A program made the translations under genes and the position numbers. A stretch of 64,000 bases of DNA from Allodiplogaster sudhausi. Its lineage: Eukaryota; Nematoda; Chromadorea; Rhabditida; Diplogasteridae. The DNA is taken from NCBI GenBank assembly GCA_945643635.1, contig CALZFC010000354.1:2120001-2184000 (forward strand). The letters run 5' to 3'. Positions 1 to 12,021 of this stretch are shown in pieces; position 1 is the stretch's first letter, and every line of letters starts with the position of its first letter. The notes under the pieces are model-generated. The model was not told the DNA's origin and made no database searches. It saw only the letters and a list, made by a program, of their open reading frames with translations.

Positions 1-1728
1 GTGACGTGTGCAAGGTCCCGATAGCAATGGATATATTACTGCATATAGTAATTTTTTTCGTTTAAAGTGTTACGAAAAATAGCAACACACTCACATATTC
101 GCCCACCATTCACCCTCATTCATCCAGTTCGAAAAGTCGGTGTGGATTTTACCATTTGGGCTAATGTGGGCAAATGGTGGGTGAATGGGTAAATAGGCGA
201 ATGTTGCTGCTTGCCAAGTTTCACCTATGATTCTCGACATATCATCAATCCCCGAAAAAGCCGACTTGACAGAGTTGACGCGCACGCCCTTGTCGGCCAC
301 CTCGAGTGCGAGCACCTTTGTGAACTGGTCGAGCGCCGCCTTCGACATGCAGTAGTAACCGGACATTGGAATCTCAAGACATCATTTTTATTCTATTATT
401 TATTATTTTTATGATGATTATTTAACCAAACATTTATTGTACATTACAAAATTGTATACTTGCATGCGAACCAAAGGACAAGCTATAAAAGTCGTTATTT
501 TATATGAATTGTATTCAAACACACACGTGCATAGGAGCAATAAGTAGTAAAAAAAGATTATTATAAATAATCATAGACTTGCCGGTACGAGACCCGTAAT
601 GCTGCTGATGTTGACAATGGTGCCCTTGACGGAGATGATGTGCGGCAAGGCGAGTTGCGTCAGTTGAATGACACTTTAGCAAGGGAACAAAGAGATTGTA
701 TAGCCAGAAAACTCACAAAAAATATCAATAATACAAATAATATCAAAAGAAAAATATTCAATAAAAATTTTCAATCAATAAATATATAGACCATCCGGTT
801 TCTACCTGCGAACGTTGACATCAAAGATCTTATCGAATTGGTCGATGCTAGCGTAGCCGACCTCGCCACGATACGCCATGCCGGCATTGTTCACCTGGAG
901 CAAACTGGAGATTACCTATCTTAAAGATAGCATATCTTTAAAATACATATGAAAATAATTAATTAATTAATGAAATATAGGAAAAAGCACAAGCTTTTTT
1001 TAAAAAAGAATACCTGCAACGGCAGATAAAAAAGTCTCACCAAAGTGTCAATTTTGCCGAACTTATCGACGGTATTCTTGACGATTGCTTGACGAGTCTC
1101 CGGCAAGATGATGTCGCCAGCCGTTGTAACGACCTCAAGAAAATGTTTAATAAAAGTCAAATGAAATCTAAAATATTTAATTATTAAAGTCACTCATATA
1201 TGTCAAAATATATTTAAAAAAAATGCGTGCGTGATTCTTAAATTGTCGTCAAAAAAGCACAAACATCGCCGGCGCCCTTCTGGACGCACTCGGCGGCCAC
1301 CTCGGCGAGTGCCTGGGCATTTCTGCCTGCGAGCGAGAGACGCCACGCCTTCTCGGCAAAGTAGAGAGCGATGCCCTTGCCGATGCCAGACGAAGCGCCT
1401 TTTATAGTGTCTTTTTTTTTCTTCTTCAAACGAAATATAATGCCATAATTATGTATACATATGCAGTACATATGTATGTATGTATGTATGTACTTACATA
1501 GTAATTTTTAAGTACATATGTATGCTAAAATAAACTTTGACAGCATTGATCTTTCTCTTATTGCCGTGTGAAGGCAGCGCAAATGCGCAATGCCGGCGAC
1601 AATTCGCTCATGTAAGCGAGTCATGCTATTGTGGAGAGAAGAAATGCATAATATTAAATTCATAATGTCAGTCAAAATGAGTTACACTGACAAGGAAAAC
1701 ACTAACCGGTGATAATAGCGACCGACAT
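1..1728 (-). CDS. Short-chain dehydrogenase/reductase, 3' end off the window
   Basis: NAD(P)-dependent oxidoreductase of the classical SDR family; substrate unknown. Exons read on the minus strand: 1707-1728 (MSVAIITG), 1265-1398 (ASSGIGKGIALYF, cofactor glycine motif), 1041-1133, 806-894 (VNNAGMAYRG, the NNAG motif), 579-673 (IVNISSITGL, catalytic Ser region), about 266-355 (YYCMSKAALDQF, catalytic YxxxK) and 160 down (NPNGKIHTDF, the NPG/TDF region). Phases agree at every junction except 579/355, where the acceptor is unclear. The tiny first exon ends ACC-G and joins G-GC, recreating the TG-ASSGIG motif, which fixes the start. A stop lies at 91-93, but a donor (GAG-G/GTGAAT) precedes it and the usual final 50-60 residues are missing, so the gene probably continues left of base 1. 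Family assignment is secure; the 3' end is not seen. Confidence 0.82.
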
Positions 1729-2545
1729 TGCAGTAGTAGGCTCGAACTTATTGGCCAAGAGAGCAAATGCTTATGTACCTCTGCTTCGATAGGCCTTTTC
1801 TCTGCTTCTCTGCCGCTTCTCTATTTTCATGCAGGCTATTTTGTGAACCCCCCTTAAGATTTTAGGTGGAGTGCAGACAAAAAGTGACATAATGAGAGGC
1901 AAGCAGAAAAAAGATATCGCTAGAGATTGCGAGAAGCTGGAGACATGACTAGGTTTGCAGCCATAAGTAGATATCTTTATACCAGTTGGGAGAAATATTT
2001 GGAAATGGAGAATACCTTGCACTTTTGTGTATACTTTACACTCCTTCTTCACTGGTCACACTTTTGATCGTGTCGTGCCCAAAGGGACCAACCATTCACA
2101 TGACAGGTTGGCTCTGGCTCCTCTCTTGTTGAGGTGGTGCTGGCCGGTCAGTGTCTCCAGTAAAGAGGAGCCAACTTCTCACGTGAACTTCATACGCCCA
2201 TGTGGCACAAACTAGACTTCAAGCTTCTTCTACGCCTTCTCTTCCAACGATGAGTGTTTAACGAATCGTACAGCGTATGAAACATCGCATTGTTCAAACA
2301 AGTTTCTTCGCTATCTTTTCATTTCTCTTCTATTCACCGAATTTCTGCCTGGCCCCATTAAATGACATCTCCTTAATTCAGGTAATAAACCATTTTTTTC
2401 TTTACCGAGAGTCATACTACGTTTTATTCTTCTGTATTTCTCTTACTTTTCTACCTTCTGTCTTCGCCGTTTTGCCGAACAAGTGATCCGCTTTGAGAAA
2501 GAACTGAAACGAAACGACCTAACTCCGTTTCTTCACACCTTCTTC
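1729..2545. other. Intergenic, no gene seen
   Basis: Only short open frames without recognisable motifs or splice structure. An open frame at 2277-2381 begins with a hydrophobic stretch and ends at a possible donor, but nothing continues it convincingly. Confidence 0.5.
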
Positions 2546-2800
2546 GTCAAACGGTCAAATCAGTTTTCGCATCCCATTGACAAACCACCGCAGATCTTTG
2601 CAGTACGCCTCCAGATAGTCAATCTTTTTCCACTCGCTGAGATTTAGCTCCTTTTTTAAAATTATAAGATTTTAGCTGTAAATAAGTGTTTAAAATTGAT
2701 AAATATGTACAACATCCATCTCTTTTCGGGCTGTATGTCATAAAAAAAATTTCTAGGCTGGCTTCACTCTCACCCTACAAATTCGGGCTTTGTAGACTGT
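2546..2800 (-). pseudogene. Coding-like terminal exon shared with the duplicated modules
   Basis: On the minus strand this reads LNLSEWKKIDYLEAY, then CKDLRWFVNGMRKLI and a stop (to about 2546), after an A/T-rich stretch ending in AAG. Diverged copies of the same DNA, with frames broken, lie at about 23880-23990, 27040-27150 and 35975-36105 in opposite orientation. The flank at 2760-2800 also matches those copies. No protein family was recognised. This may be the last exon of a real gene or one more module fragment in inverted orientation. Confidence 0.4.
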
Positions 2801-2809
2801 TTAATAAAA

Positions 2810-4340
2810 CTCTAGAATAGTGATAGAATGAAGCATGCAGCAGAGTGCTCCCTCTAGGTTGGGAAAAAGAAGACTGTTGAACGAGAATGATTGCAATGTC
2901 TTAAAGGAACGCGGTTTACTCATTGATTTCAATGTTTGGTGATGTAGATAGTGAATGTGATCTACTTAAAAAAAACAGTACCTAATCGTGAACTACAAAA
3001 TTTTTTTAATGAGTGAAGGAAAAATAAATAGTATTTGAAATCCCGGCGCAGAGGAATTAATGGCCCAGCTGAACTAGCCTGTTTTTCACTAGACTCCACT
3101 AGATTCCGGAGACTTAGAGATACAATCATTTCGCGAAAAATCAGAAATTGCAATTACGATGCATCGTATATGTCGGGGTAATCGTGGTAGGAGTTTTTGT
3201 GTTCAAGTCTCCTTTAGTTAATTTTTGTCCTCCACATAACTTACGGCCCATCAATAATTGACCGACTCAGTTGTAATCAACAATAAATTCCTACACGAAC
3301 ATCCTGGCCGCCGGATCTATATCAATGGCTTTGCATCCATTATCATGTGTCGCGTCATTTTTTCACTGATATAAAATTTTATTTTTTATTTCGGCAGTAT
3401 ATTTTTTTCAAAAGAGTTCACGAAATCTCTGGTGCTATTATTATGAAGAAAAAGGGAGAAGTTAAACACAACTTGTTCACGAATAAGTTAGAACACTGAA
3501 ATGGCCTGATCAACATGGAAAAGAAGAAAGATGTACAGAACTTGCTCCAAAAAAGATCCTTTCTCTAAAAGATCTTCAGCCAAAAAGTAGACAACTAAAT
3601 GGTCTTCTCTTCTCTTTTTCTAACCGGAAGATTGTACTAACCGTAGTTACAGGGTGCCGCGTCTCGTCTCTCTCGGTCACCTTCTTCACCTTTTCATCTC
3701 GAGTTCTTCCCTCGCGGTTTTTCTCTACTCAAGAAATCTTCTTCTCTGCGTTCCCTCTCTCTCTCTCTTCGTATGGCTTGTTTCTTGTGATCATAGACGT
3801 CTACGAAGCGAACCATTGATTATAGCACACTTCTCCACACATCTCACATCTTGATCTGTATATTAATTCTGTTGAAGATTGCTTTCTAATAAACTTTTAA
3901 TACAATCATGTCACAAAGGCGATTCAGAGTCATACGGAAGAAGTAATGAGGTGTCGATTCCTTGTTTTTTTTCCGCACGAATATTACGATCACAGTGTAT
4001 ATGAAATAATACTTAATTTCAGTATCGGTCACTTGTCAGCTAGACAGATAGGTTCATACAAATATTGTAGCAAATTAGTTCAGACAGTTGAAATTGTTTT
4101 TCGCAGACAAAAATATGTATATCGGTATGAATTATCGGCGCAGAAACTGAATAGCCACATACTCTTTCTCACATCTCTATAACCTTTTTTTTAATCAACG
4201 AGCAACGTATATACTTTGCGTTTGCAGACAAAGGCTGGTTAGAATTTTTTTTATCAAAATGTTTGTACATATACATTTATTTCGTGCAAAATTAATTTTT
4301 AGACAAAATGTTGTAAGTATTTTGAACTTTGCTCAAATTC
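2810..4340. other. Intergenic, no gene seen
   Basis: A/T-rich with CT-rich patches near 3600-3780. No motif-bearing open frame was found on either strand. Confidence 0.5.
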
Positions 4341-4347
4341 ACTCCAG

Positions 4348-4512
4348 ATGGACCAGCTCAATGTGCTAAATTGGTTCGCCGTGTTTCTGATGCTTGCCAC
4401 CTGAGCGCTCACTTTTCCGCCTGCCTTCTTCGTCTACGCCCGAATTCTGTTCAGCAAGAACTTTTCGACTCTCTACACTTTCAGAATCATCGTAATCGCT
4501 GGAATAATTGTT
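4348..4512 (+). pseudogene. Orphan serpentine-receptor-like exon with in-frame TGA
   Basis: After an acceptor (CTCCAG) the frame reads MDQLNVLNWFAVFLMLAT, a TGA, then ALTFPPAFFVYARILF, SKNFSTLYTFRIIVIAG and a GTTAGG donor. A hydrophobic helix followed by a basic SKNF-type loop and a second hydrophobic stretch resembles TM1-TM2 of nematode serpentine receptors, but the class could not be assigned. No partner exons were found within 1 kb, so it is most likely a relic. What is seen is the hydrophobic pattern and the stop; receptor identity is inferred. Confidence 0.4.
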
Positions 4513-5184
4513 AGGCTGGCTATTGTTAACAATGCCATACATTGAACAACATATTTTTTCTTCCACAGCATGTCAAATTAGTAGTAGAAAACGAGCCGGT
4601 GAATTGTTATGCTTTATACCGCCTAGCAGAAGGAAAGGGGTAGAGAGGGAAGCAGAAAGCGCGAGTATCAGAAACGAACTGAAAAGGAACAGAAATAGGG
4701 AGAGAACAGATCGGTTTTAAGTTTAGTTCTAATCTATTACTGATGGGGGTGCTATAAGTAAGTGTATAACAAATACATTGAATATCATGGACCACACGTC
4801 ATTCATTTAGGTTCCCGCTAGAACAAAGATCAATAACCAAGTAATGAATGACGAATGATTGGTTGAAGTGAAAGCGCGTGGCAAGAGTACTGTTTTAGTA
4901 TTATTAGTAAAGAGAGCGTGCAATGGAGCGAGGGTCAAAGCAACATCCATTCTTGAGCTGTGCGGAGATGCTCGGAGAGAGCAGCGACCAACACACGGAG
5001 AGGGCGATCTCACTCAGTGGAGCCACGCCCCCCACGCGCATCTTAAACGCGGGAGGAATTAGATGGTGATGTCACACAAGTTACTATGTGTACATTTGAA
5101 AATTGCTGATATCGAGTGATATTATGACGTATAATATAACATTTCATGCCTCGCATAAAAGAAAAGAAAATGACCTGTCTGATA

Positions 5185-7120
5185 TAAAATGCGGTCGAGG
5201 ACGAAGAAGACTCGCCCGCCTGGAGAGTGCACGACGCCCTCCGGGCTCAGCGTCTTGTTCCAGTCGGTCGGCACTTCTCGCAGCCTCAGCGTCGTCGAAC
5301 GACCGAGGTCGAGGTCGGTCATCTTTACTTCCAACTCAAATTGTTTTCATTTCCAGAGTCATCTTAGCACGGGGTGTCAAGGCGACACTTAGATAACTTT
5401 TTAGTGTACTGCTGTGTCGGGCTGTGTGCGACTAGTGCCAAGTCTTTCGACATTCCATGAATTGAAGAAAGGGTAACACTAATACGTATGCGGTAACACT
5501 AAATTAAGGGGCGCCATGATAAAAGATTTTAGTGCATCATCAAAAATCACTAGTGCACCATCATTTCGAGTCAATACGGTAACACTAAATAGAAATATTT
5601 GAAATGTTTTGGCTCTCAGCACGATTTCCCTTTATGTCATTCTTCAGATTCTGTCTTCTATGATTTTTATCTAAGTGTCGCATTTGCACTGCGCTAACTC
5701 TCCGTGCTTAGTCGTCTTGCATTGCATATTACGTATTTGAAGGATTTTTTAAAGTAAAAAATAAAGTAATGAAATGAGCAGAATAAGCTGATTCTCAGCG
5801 GACTTGCTTGTCGAGAAGAAGAATCTTTGCACGCCGGCGAACGTCTTCGACCACTGCGTGGTCGCCGCGTCGATGCGTGCGAATTCGTCGTAAAGCGCGT
5901 GGTAGAAGCCGATTCTCCGCGTCCGCTCCTCGTCCGCTTCACTCGCGTTCGTCCGTCGGTAGAGCAAGGACGCCTGTTGGCGTTCGTAGACGAGCAAGCT
6001 CGACGGTGGGCGGGGGTATGCTTGCCAGTCGGAGAGCGGCGGCGCAAGGACGTACTTAAAGAAAACTTTAATAAATACTTTAACCTTTTGACAGTATTCA
6101 TAACAATGCCCTTTTCTCTTTAATCTTTACTTTTTTCTCTTGAATCTAAAGAGAAATCTTAGTAATTTCTTGTTCGAAACAGAAAGAAACGTGCAATTCC
6201 AGAGAGAAATTAATCTAACAAGTAGGGTACGAGGTTGGCCTCATCAGTGGGCTCAAATCTTGCTAAAGAATGTGTGCGAAACTTCTGCTATCTAGCGTTA
6301 AGGATGGGATATACTTATGACTAATGAAACTTCTCTCTACTGCATCTTCTGACTACCGTATCTTCTGATTATTGTATCCTCTGACTACTGCATTTTCTGA
6401 CTACTGTATCCTCTGACTACTGCACTTTTTGACTACTGTATCCTCTGACTACTTTATCTTCTGACTATCGTATCTTCTCAAGAACTGTAGCTTTTGTCTA
6501 CATTAACTTCTATCGTCCTCGCCAACCTTGAATTCGGCCCTGTTCATCATGATCTCTAGCTGACACCTGTCATTCATCGAGCACGAGAATAGATGCGTAG
6601 TCATGACGTCACCCTTGTTATGTCACTCCACATCGAACAGTCCGATGATGCGGATGCACTCCTTCGTCATGAACACCTTGAGCTCGAGGTTTTGCGCGTC
6701 TCTCGAACCAATCCGAATCATGCGCGGCTGCCCTTCGGCGTCGAAAGGTATGAGGTTGAAGGGGGCTGAGTACGAGATGGCCAGTTCAGAATGGTCAACG
6801 TGGATGAACATCAGTCGCCATTCGACGAAATAATCAATGGAGTGAAATTCGATGGTGGCGAGAGTTCGCTCATCGAGAAAGACGATTGGATTCGGAGGAT
6901 GATCGGCAAGTAAAATGCGGACGTTGAAGCGGAAGCCACTTGCCAAGTGGTCGCGACCTCCGAGGTCGCAGGAGGAGGGCAGCGAGGAGAGCGGAAGGAC
7001 GCGGTACTCACAGAGAAGCTGGGCAGAGTCAGTGGAAGAGATGACAAGAAGCGAGTCACTGGCCGCGACAACGGACCAGGAAGAAGAGGAGAGGGACGCA
7101 ACCGGGTGGATGCCGTGCAT
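5185..7120 (-). CDS. Unrecognised multi-exon gene
   Basis: Three coding-like blocks lie in order on the minus strand. The first, 7120-6623, starts MHGIHPVASLSSSSWSVV and includes FNVRILLADHPPNPIVFLDE and ELKVFMTKECIRIIGLFD, then a possible GTGGAG donor. The second, about 6055-5815, reads YVLAPPLSDWQAYPRPP through RIGFYHALYDEFARIDAA. The third, about 5340-5187, includes MTDLDLGRSTTLRLREVP and SPGGRVFFVLDRIL. All are GC-rich against an AT-rich background, as for the other genes here. No signal peptide or membrane helix is obvious and the protein family was not recognised. Whether the three blocks form one transcript is inferred from order and strand. The intron between the first two holds the 16-bp minisatellite. 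Confidence 0.45.
6335..6479. repeat. 16-bp minisatellite
   Basis: About nine head-to-tail copies of a 16-bp unit, consensus TCTTCTGACTACTGTA with TCCT/TTTT variants. It lies in a probable intron of the 5.2-7.1 kb gene. Confidence 0.85.
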
Positions 7121-7520
7121 TCTCGAAGTGGAACGGGCGTGGGATTGAGATTTGAAGGACCAAGTATTAGAGGCGGAGTTGAGTGCGAGAGATCAGAAGA
7201 AAGAAAAAGAGGCGAGGCGCTGCATTCTAGTATGCGGTTAATTATGCATAGCCGACATTTTCGGTCTAATTATGATTAAATTAGGTGTAAAGTGACGAGA
7301 AGTGCATACATAACTGCCATCATTAGACGTAGTCGCGCGGAAAAGCCGAAAATGGCATGGTCATTCCATCCGTAGTCGGCTTCGCGACTCATTTTCTCTT
7401 CTTTGTCACGACTTTTTGAAGCTCTCACACTTATTCTTCATTTTTTTTATATTGAAACGTTAAGGTCAATTTAAATATATTAAAATACAATAGAGATCTC
7501 TTTTAGAATGCCCGCAGCTA

Positions 7521-7720
7521 CACACAGCGCAGGAAGTTCGCATTGCCCGCACTCGGAAAACGCACTTTTAAGTGACCAATTTACTATCGCTCTTCAAAGT
7601 TCGTTTTCCTATTACTTGGCTGAGTTCGCAATGCATGCACTGATAAGTGCGGCGGGCGATTTTCACGTAACCGCTTTGCCTGCCGACCCGACATTCTGTT
7701 TGCGTGCTCTCTCCTCTCTA

Positions 7721-7766
<46 letters not shown>

Positions 7767-8217
7767 CTATCAGGAATCTCAAACACGACACACAAACTAG
7801 CCAGTTAATCGTCTTTTGCAGCTATTATTGTCGTTTTCGCTATAAAGCAGTTTAAACTGTTTGTAAAACGTGAGAACAAAAGCTGCAAAAGTTGAAAAAC
7901 TGGCTAACCTGGTATGTGGAGTCGCGTTGGTGCCGTCGTCGTTGTACCTGGAATTAGAACTGGGAATTTTGCTGCCGCCCGGACCCGAACCACCACCTCG
8001 CGCACCACGCACCCAAGCCACAACCACCCCACAAACACGTCACCGATCCTTCTTCGCGCAGGAAGAGCGGCGCCTCAAACAAAGCGAAGTAGCGATCACA
8101 TCCGGTCTGGCAAGTTATGCCACGTCGAGCAGCGACACATAGGGCTTCAAACCCACATGTGGTCGATGTTTTCCCAACATGTTTTGCGCGTTTTATTTTA
8201 CATGAAAAGTACCCCGT

Positions 8218-8261
<44 letters not shown>

Positions 8262-8348
8262 GAGTGTTGTGTATGTAAATTCGGTCTCTTTGTAGTGTTC
8301 ACATCAACAGCGAGACCTGGTACATGAAACTGTTATTAGAATGAGAGA

Positions 8349-8388
<40 letters not shown>

Positions 8389-8407
8389 GAGAGAGTGAGA
8401 AAGAGAG

Positions 8408-8445
<38 letters not shown>

Positions 8446-8657
8446 TGTGAGTGACTCTCATGCAAGTCTTGACGTACATGAATTCGAATATTCGACTATT
8501 CGAATAATCTAAAGTGTCAATAGAACGAACTTATGCCCGGCGAGTTCGGTTTCCGGCGGAAAGTTCGTTTCTGTCGTTTTTAAAGTACGTTTTATGCGAA
8601 CTTAAAAACGAACTTTCCCGCCAGAGGGTTAAAGTATTATACTTTCTGCGCTGTGTG
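7521..8657. mobile_element. Foldback/MITE-like element with TA flanks and CT/GA arrays (copy 1)
   Basis: The ends are near-perfect inverted repeats: CACACAGCGCAGGAA on the left against TTTCTGCGCTGTGTG on the right. TA sits on both sides, the target duplication expected of Tc1/mariner-type elements. Internally there is a (CT)n array near 7725-7760 and several (GA)n arrays at 8221-8450, plus subterminal inverted repeats (GGCGGAAAGTTCGTTT against AAACGAACTTTCCCGCC near 8556-8627). A second, shorter copy lies at about 36140-37066. No transposase ORF is present. Confidence 0.7.
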
Positions 8658-10170
8658 TACATACAATGATTATCTTAATACACGCCTACTCTTCAAGCAA
8701 TTTCATGCGCGACGCCATTCTGGTATACAATAATGATAAAAGTTTAATGATTACAGTAATTTACTAGGAATAAATAATATTTCTGGTGTCTTTTTCGCCT
8801 TTCGCGCTCGATGCGGCGGTCGCTCCTTCCTTGGCGACTCGGCTGCAGCGGAAGAAGATTTATCAATAGAACATTGTTCATATTATTATATTATATTATG
8901 TGTAAAAGACGTTGCTAATATTATAATAATATAATCATATTAGCACATATAGTGTTTCATTGCATTGCATCAGGCAAACGTTTAATTGGCCATAAAATGG
9001 TAATACTATTAAGGTAGGTAAAACTATGTCGACTCAGAAGATAAATACTAGCAGGACATTCATATGCATATGAACCTCTGTATAAATAAGAAAATACTCT
9101 TATTGTAAATCTTAAACTAGACTACGATTGTGTTAAAATGGATGCCTAATCAGTTAAACAAATCTATGCGAATGCACCAGGTTCAAGTCAAAAATTCAAC
9201 AAAATGTATTGCTTTCAATTGAATTCATAAAAACACATCGGCCGTGCTATTAATCTTGAGAAAACTGACGCCAGTTTGGCCAAACGTTCATGACTGTTTC
9301 ATTTTGAGTTCAGTGAAATTTCAATGAAATATTTCTCAGAGTTCTTCTGGGGAACCCTTTGGATTTACCTTTTTATTATGATTTACCTTTTTATTATTAT
9401 TTTCTCGCAAAACGAAGTGTTCCTTTCGTATGTCACCAGCGAGAGTGCGGGTGCTTATGTAGGCACTCACGGCGACACTCAAATACTACACACTCGGAGA
9501 CTGGGCAATACCTCCAACACACTAAGCAAGCACCACCACCGCAACACAACTCTGGAGCAGAGTTGTTGAGCGGGATAGTGGACCTCTCACGTCCGGTCAC
9601 ATCTGATAAATGGGCGCTACTGTGCTGGAGCATCTGCTGCATTTGCGAGACGATGCTGAGTTGGAAGTAAGACTTTCGAAAGAATAAAGTAAATTTATTC
9701 AACATGGAAAGAGCAACATCAACCAAGGAAAGAAATGTAACGAAACTAGAAATAACAGTTGCTCTAAGAAGTCTCTATACAGATGTCATCGGATGGCCCG
9801 ATGGCCCACCCACCGATTGGAATGAATACCCTAACTTACATAACAAACAAACTATAAGTAATTGAATACACTCTAGTTCTGTTGTTACTGTCTATTTCTG
9901 TATTACTAATAAACTTTTAAGATTCTAATAAAGCAAATAACCTTCCTCTTCTCAATTCACAATCACTATTCAAGCTTATGGAACGTGAAGAGAGAGAAGA
10001 AACCGTAACGAATGACTAATCAATACTGTAAAAAGTCTACAGTAACATCAGTGATTCAAGAAAAGAGTCACTGAATAAAAAAACAAGTTTCTGTCGTTTT
10101 AACAACTCAATGCTTAATTTTTAAAGATAAATGCAAGAATAAAAATGTAAAAGAAACCCCCCGACTCTGG
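8658..10170. other. Intergenic, no supported gene
   Basis: A/T-rich with a short palindromic AT tract near 8880-8945. A GC-richer minus-strand block at 8785-8870 (Ser/Ala/Lys-rich in one frame) could be an isolated exon, but no splice partners were found. Confidence 0.4.
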
Positions 10171-10179
10171 AACTGCTTC

Positions 10180-10256
10180 TGGGACTATGGCGGCCCGTAG
10201 TGCGTGTTGCGGTCGCGTCGCGTGCGGAAGGTAGCGAGTATCTCGACCTCTTTCTT
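10180..10256 (-). CDS. Possible isolated terminal exon
   Basis: After an AAG acceptor the minus strand reads ASEVCKKEVEILATFR, then TRRDRNTHYGPP and a stop at about 10197. It is compositionally coding-like (GC-rich, charged) but too short to identify. It could belong to the gene that donated the Ala-rich stretch at 10790-10830. Confidence 0.25.
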
Positions 10257-10451
10257 GCACACTTCGCTCGCCTTGGAAACAAGTTTATTTACTATCGTTT
10301 AACGCTCATACTTTCAAACAAATCCTTAAATAAAAACGAAAAACTCGGTAAACAAAACAACTTTAAAAAACTTGCATGAGCCGGATATTCGGCAGAATGC
10401 TAAAAAAAATACGTCTTCAAACCTTCAATCCGGCAAAAAACCTGCTTACTT

Positions 10452-10790
10452 CTACGAGTCGAAGAAGTGCAGCAGGACGATCTTGTCCTGCACGTCCGTT
10501 CCGTAGTCACGGACGACAGAACAACCGACGACTTGAAGAACCCTCTTTATTAATAGTGTTTGTAACAACTGAGTAATTGTAGGCATCTTTGCATATTCAA
10601 TCACATCTAAAAGGCTTTGATGCTGACTTTCGATAACAAACCTTGCGTGCTTCGCCATCCTGATCACACTTGCAGAGACCATACCATTCCCCTAGGACCT
10701 TCTTGTCGAAGACCTTCATGAGCGGAATGGAGTGCTCCTTGCAGAGCGCCTAAACCAGCAGGCGCATCCTTTACAGCAGACGCAGCCGAG
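10452..10790 (-). pseudogene. 40S ribosomal protein S12 (eS12) pseudogene, C-terminal half
   Basis: The minus strand reads [20 protein letters not shown] and then [16 protein letters not shown], followed at 10536 by VVGCSVVRDYGTDVQDK. These match the conserved eS12 C-terminal region (LCAEH...KLGEWVGLCK...GK.RKVVGCS.VV.DYG). The codon just before ALCKEH is TAG where the family has Glu (LVEALC). The acceptor of the last exon lacks the expected phase, and the N-terminal half (CDEPMYVKL region) is missing or replaced by a low-complexity Ala/Pro stretch. The sequence ends at TAG, 10452-10454. A retained intron argues for a truncated genomic duplicate rather than a processed copy. Confidence 0.65.
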
Positions 10791-10834
10791 GCGGCCGCTG
10801 AAGGCGCCGGCTTGATATCATCTCTGCAGGAATA

Positions 10835-12020
10835 CCTCTCTCCAACATTACATTCAAATAAACATAAATTGGTTCTCTTTATTCAACGGAGTTTGGGTCT
10901 AGAACACGCACTGAAATAGCAAAATTTATAAAATTAGCACGCACAAATAAAGAATTATACTTAAAAGCGACAAGTTGTCGAAGCTAAAGAAGTTGAGTTG
11001 CCTTCAAAAAATTTTACTAGGCCGAGCTTGTTTCAAATTCCACTTGTTCTTGGTTGAGAGTTGTGTCACATTTAAAAATGCGGACATAGTGTGCAAAACT
11101 GAGAGGGCAAAAGTGAGTAGAAATTTTTTAGAATGTTTTCTTCTCTCACTTTTACTCACTCTCTCGTGTCAGAGATATAAACTTTAGCGACCTTTCATGG
11201 TCATAGCAGTTTGAAACATACGCCACGATACGCATTGGATAAGGGTAAATGTGACTGAACTCAGCCTTTTTCCATAGTAAACCGGTGCATAACCTGCATG
11301 ATCTTTTTATTTATGATCGTTCATATTTCACTCAGCTCTGATTTCAGTTTTCTTCCTAGATTAATAGCACGGCGGGTGACATTTTTTTCGCCTGCGGTCA
11401 ATAATTAAAATTGTCAGAAAAATAACCATGGATCGCTTTTGGTGCGCTTTCCAATTACACATAAACTGACAAAAGATAAAATAAAATTGAAAAATATTAA
11501 GGTTATACAATAACAAAACTGACCCCTAATTTTTGTTGAATGAGCGCATCGATACTATATATTCCTCCATTATGTTTTGTTTACCAAAATCAGACTTTCC
11601 AGGGTTCAGGCTTCCATTAACCCTTTTTTTTACATTTAGAATATACTGCGACTCTTTCTCGTTGTTGTCTATTTTACGTAATTTAATTTCCAAAATCGCT
11701 TCAAAACAGCAGTGATCCATGAGGTAGTTCGGAAAGCGCAGTGCCAGTACATAGGAGAAGTGTTCGTGTCAAGGAGCCAACTGAACATGTTCTGACGGAG
11801 ATGGAAGCTAGCAGAACATTGACTCCTTCTCCCTATCTCTTTCACTTTTTATTTCTATTTCTCTCTTCGTCTATGCTTCACTTTTGCTCATGTGTTTCAC
11901 TTCCTCCTCAATATCCTTCTTAGTGAAAAGAAATCTTTATTCACGAGATGAGACAATAAATTATTCATTTGCTTATTTAAAATGCTAAACTTGTTGGGTT
12001 AGGCAAGCATGTTTTAGCAT
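10835..12020. other. Intergenic, no gene seen
   Basis: A/T-rich sequence. Short open frames at 10975-11187, 11533-11715 and 11741-11923 show no motif or splice context. Confidence 0.5.
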
Positions 12021-12021
12021 T

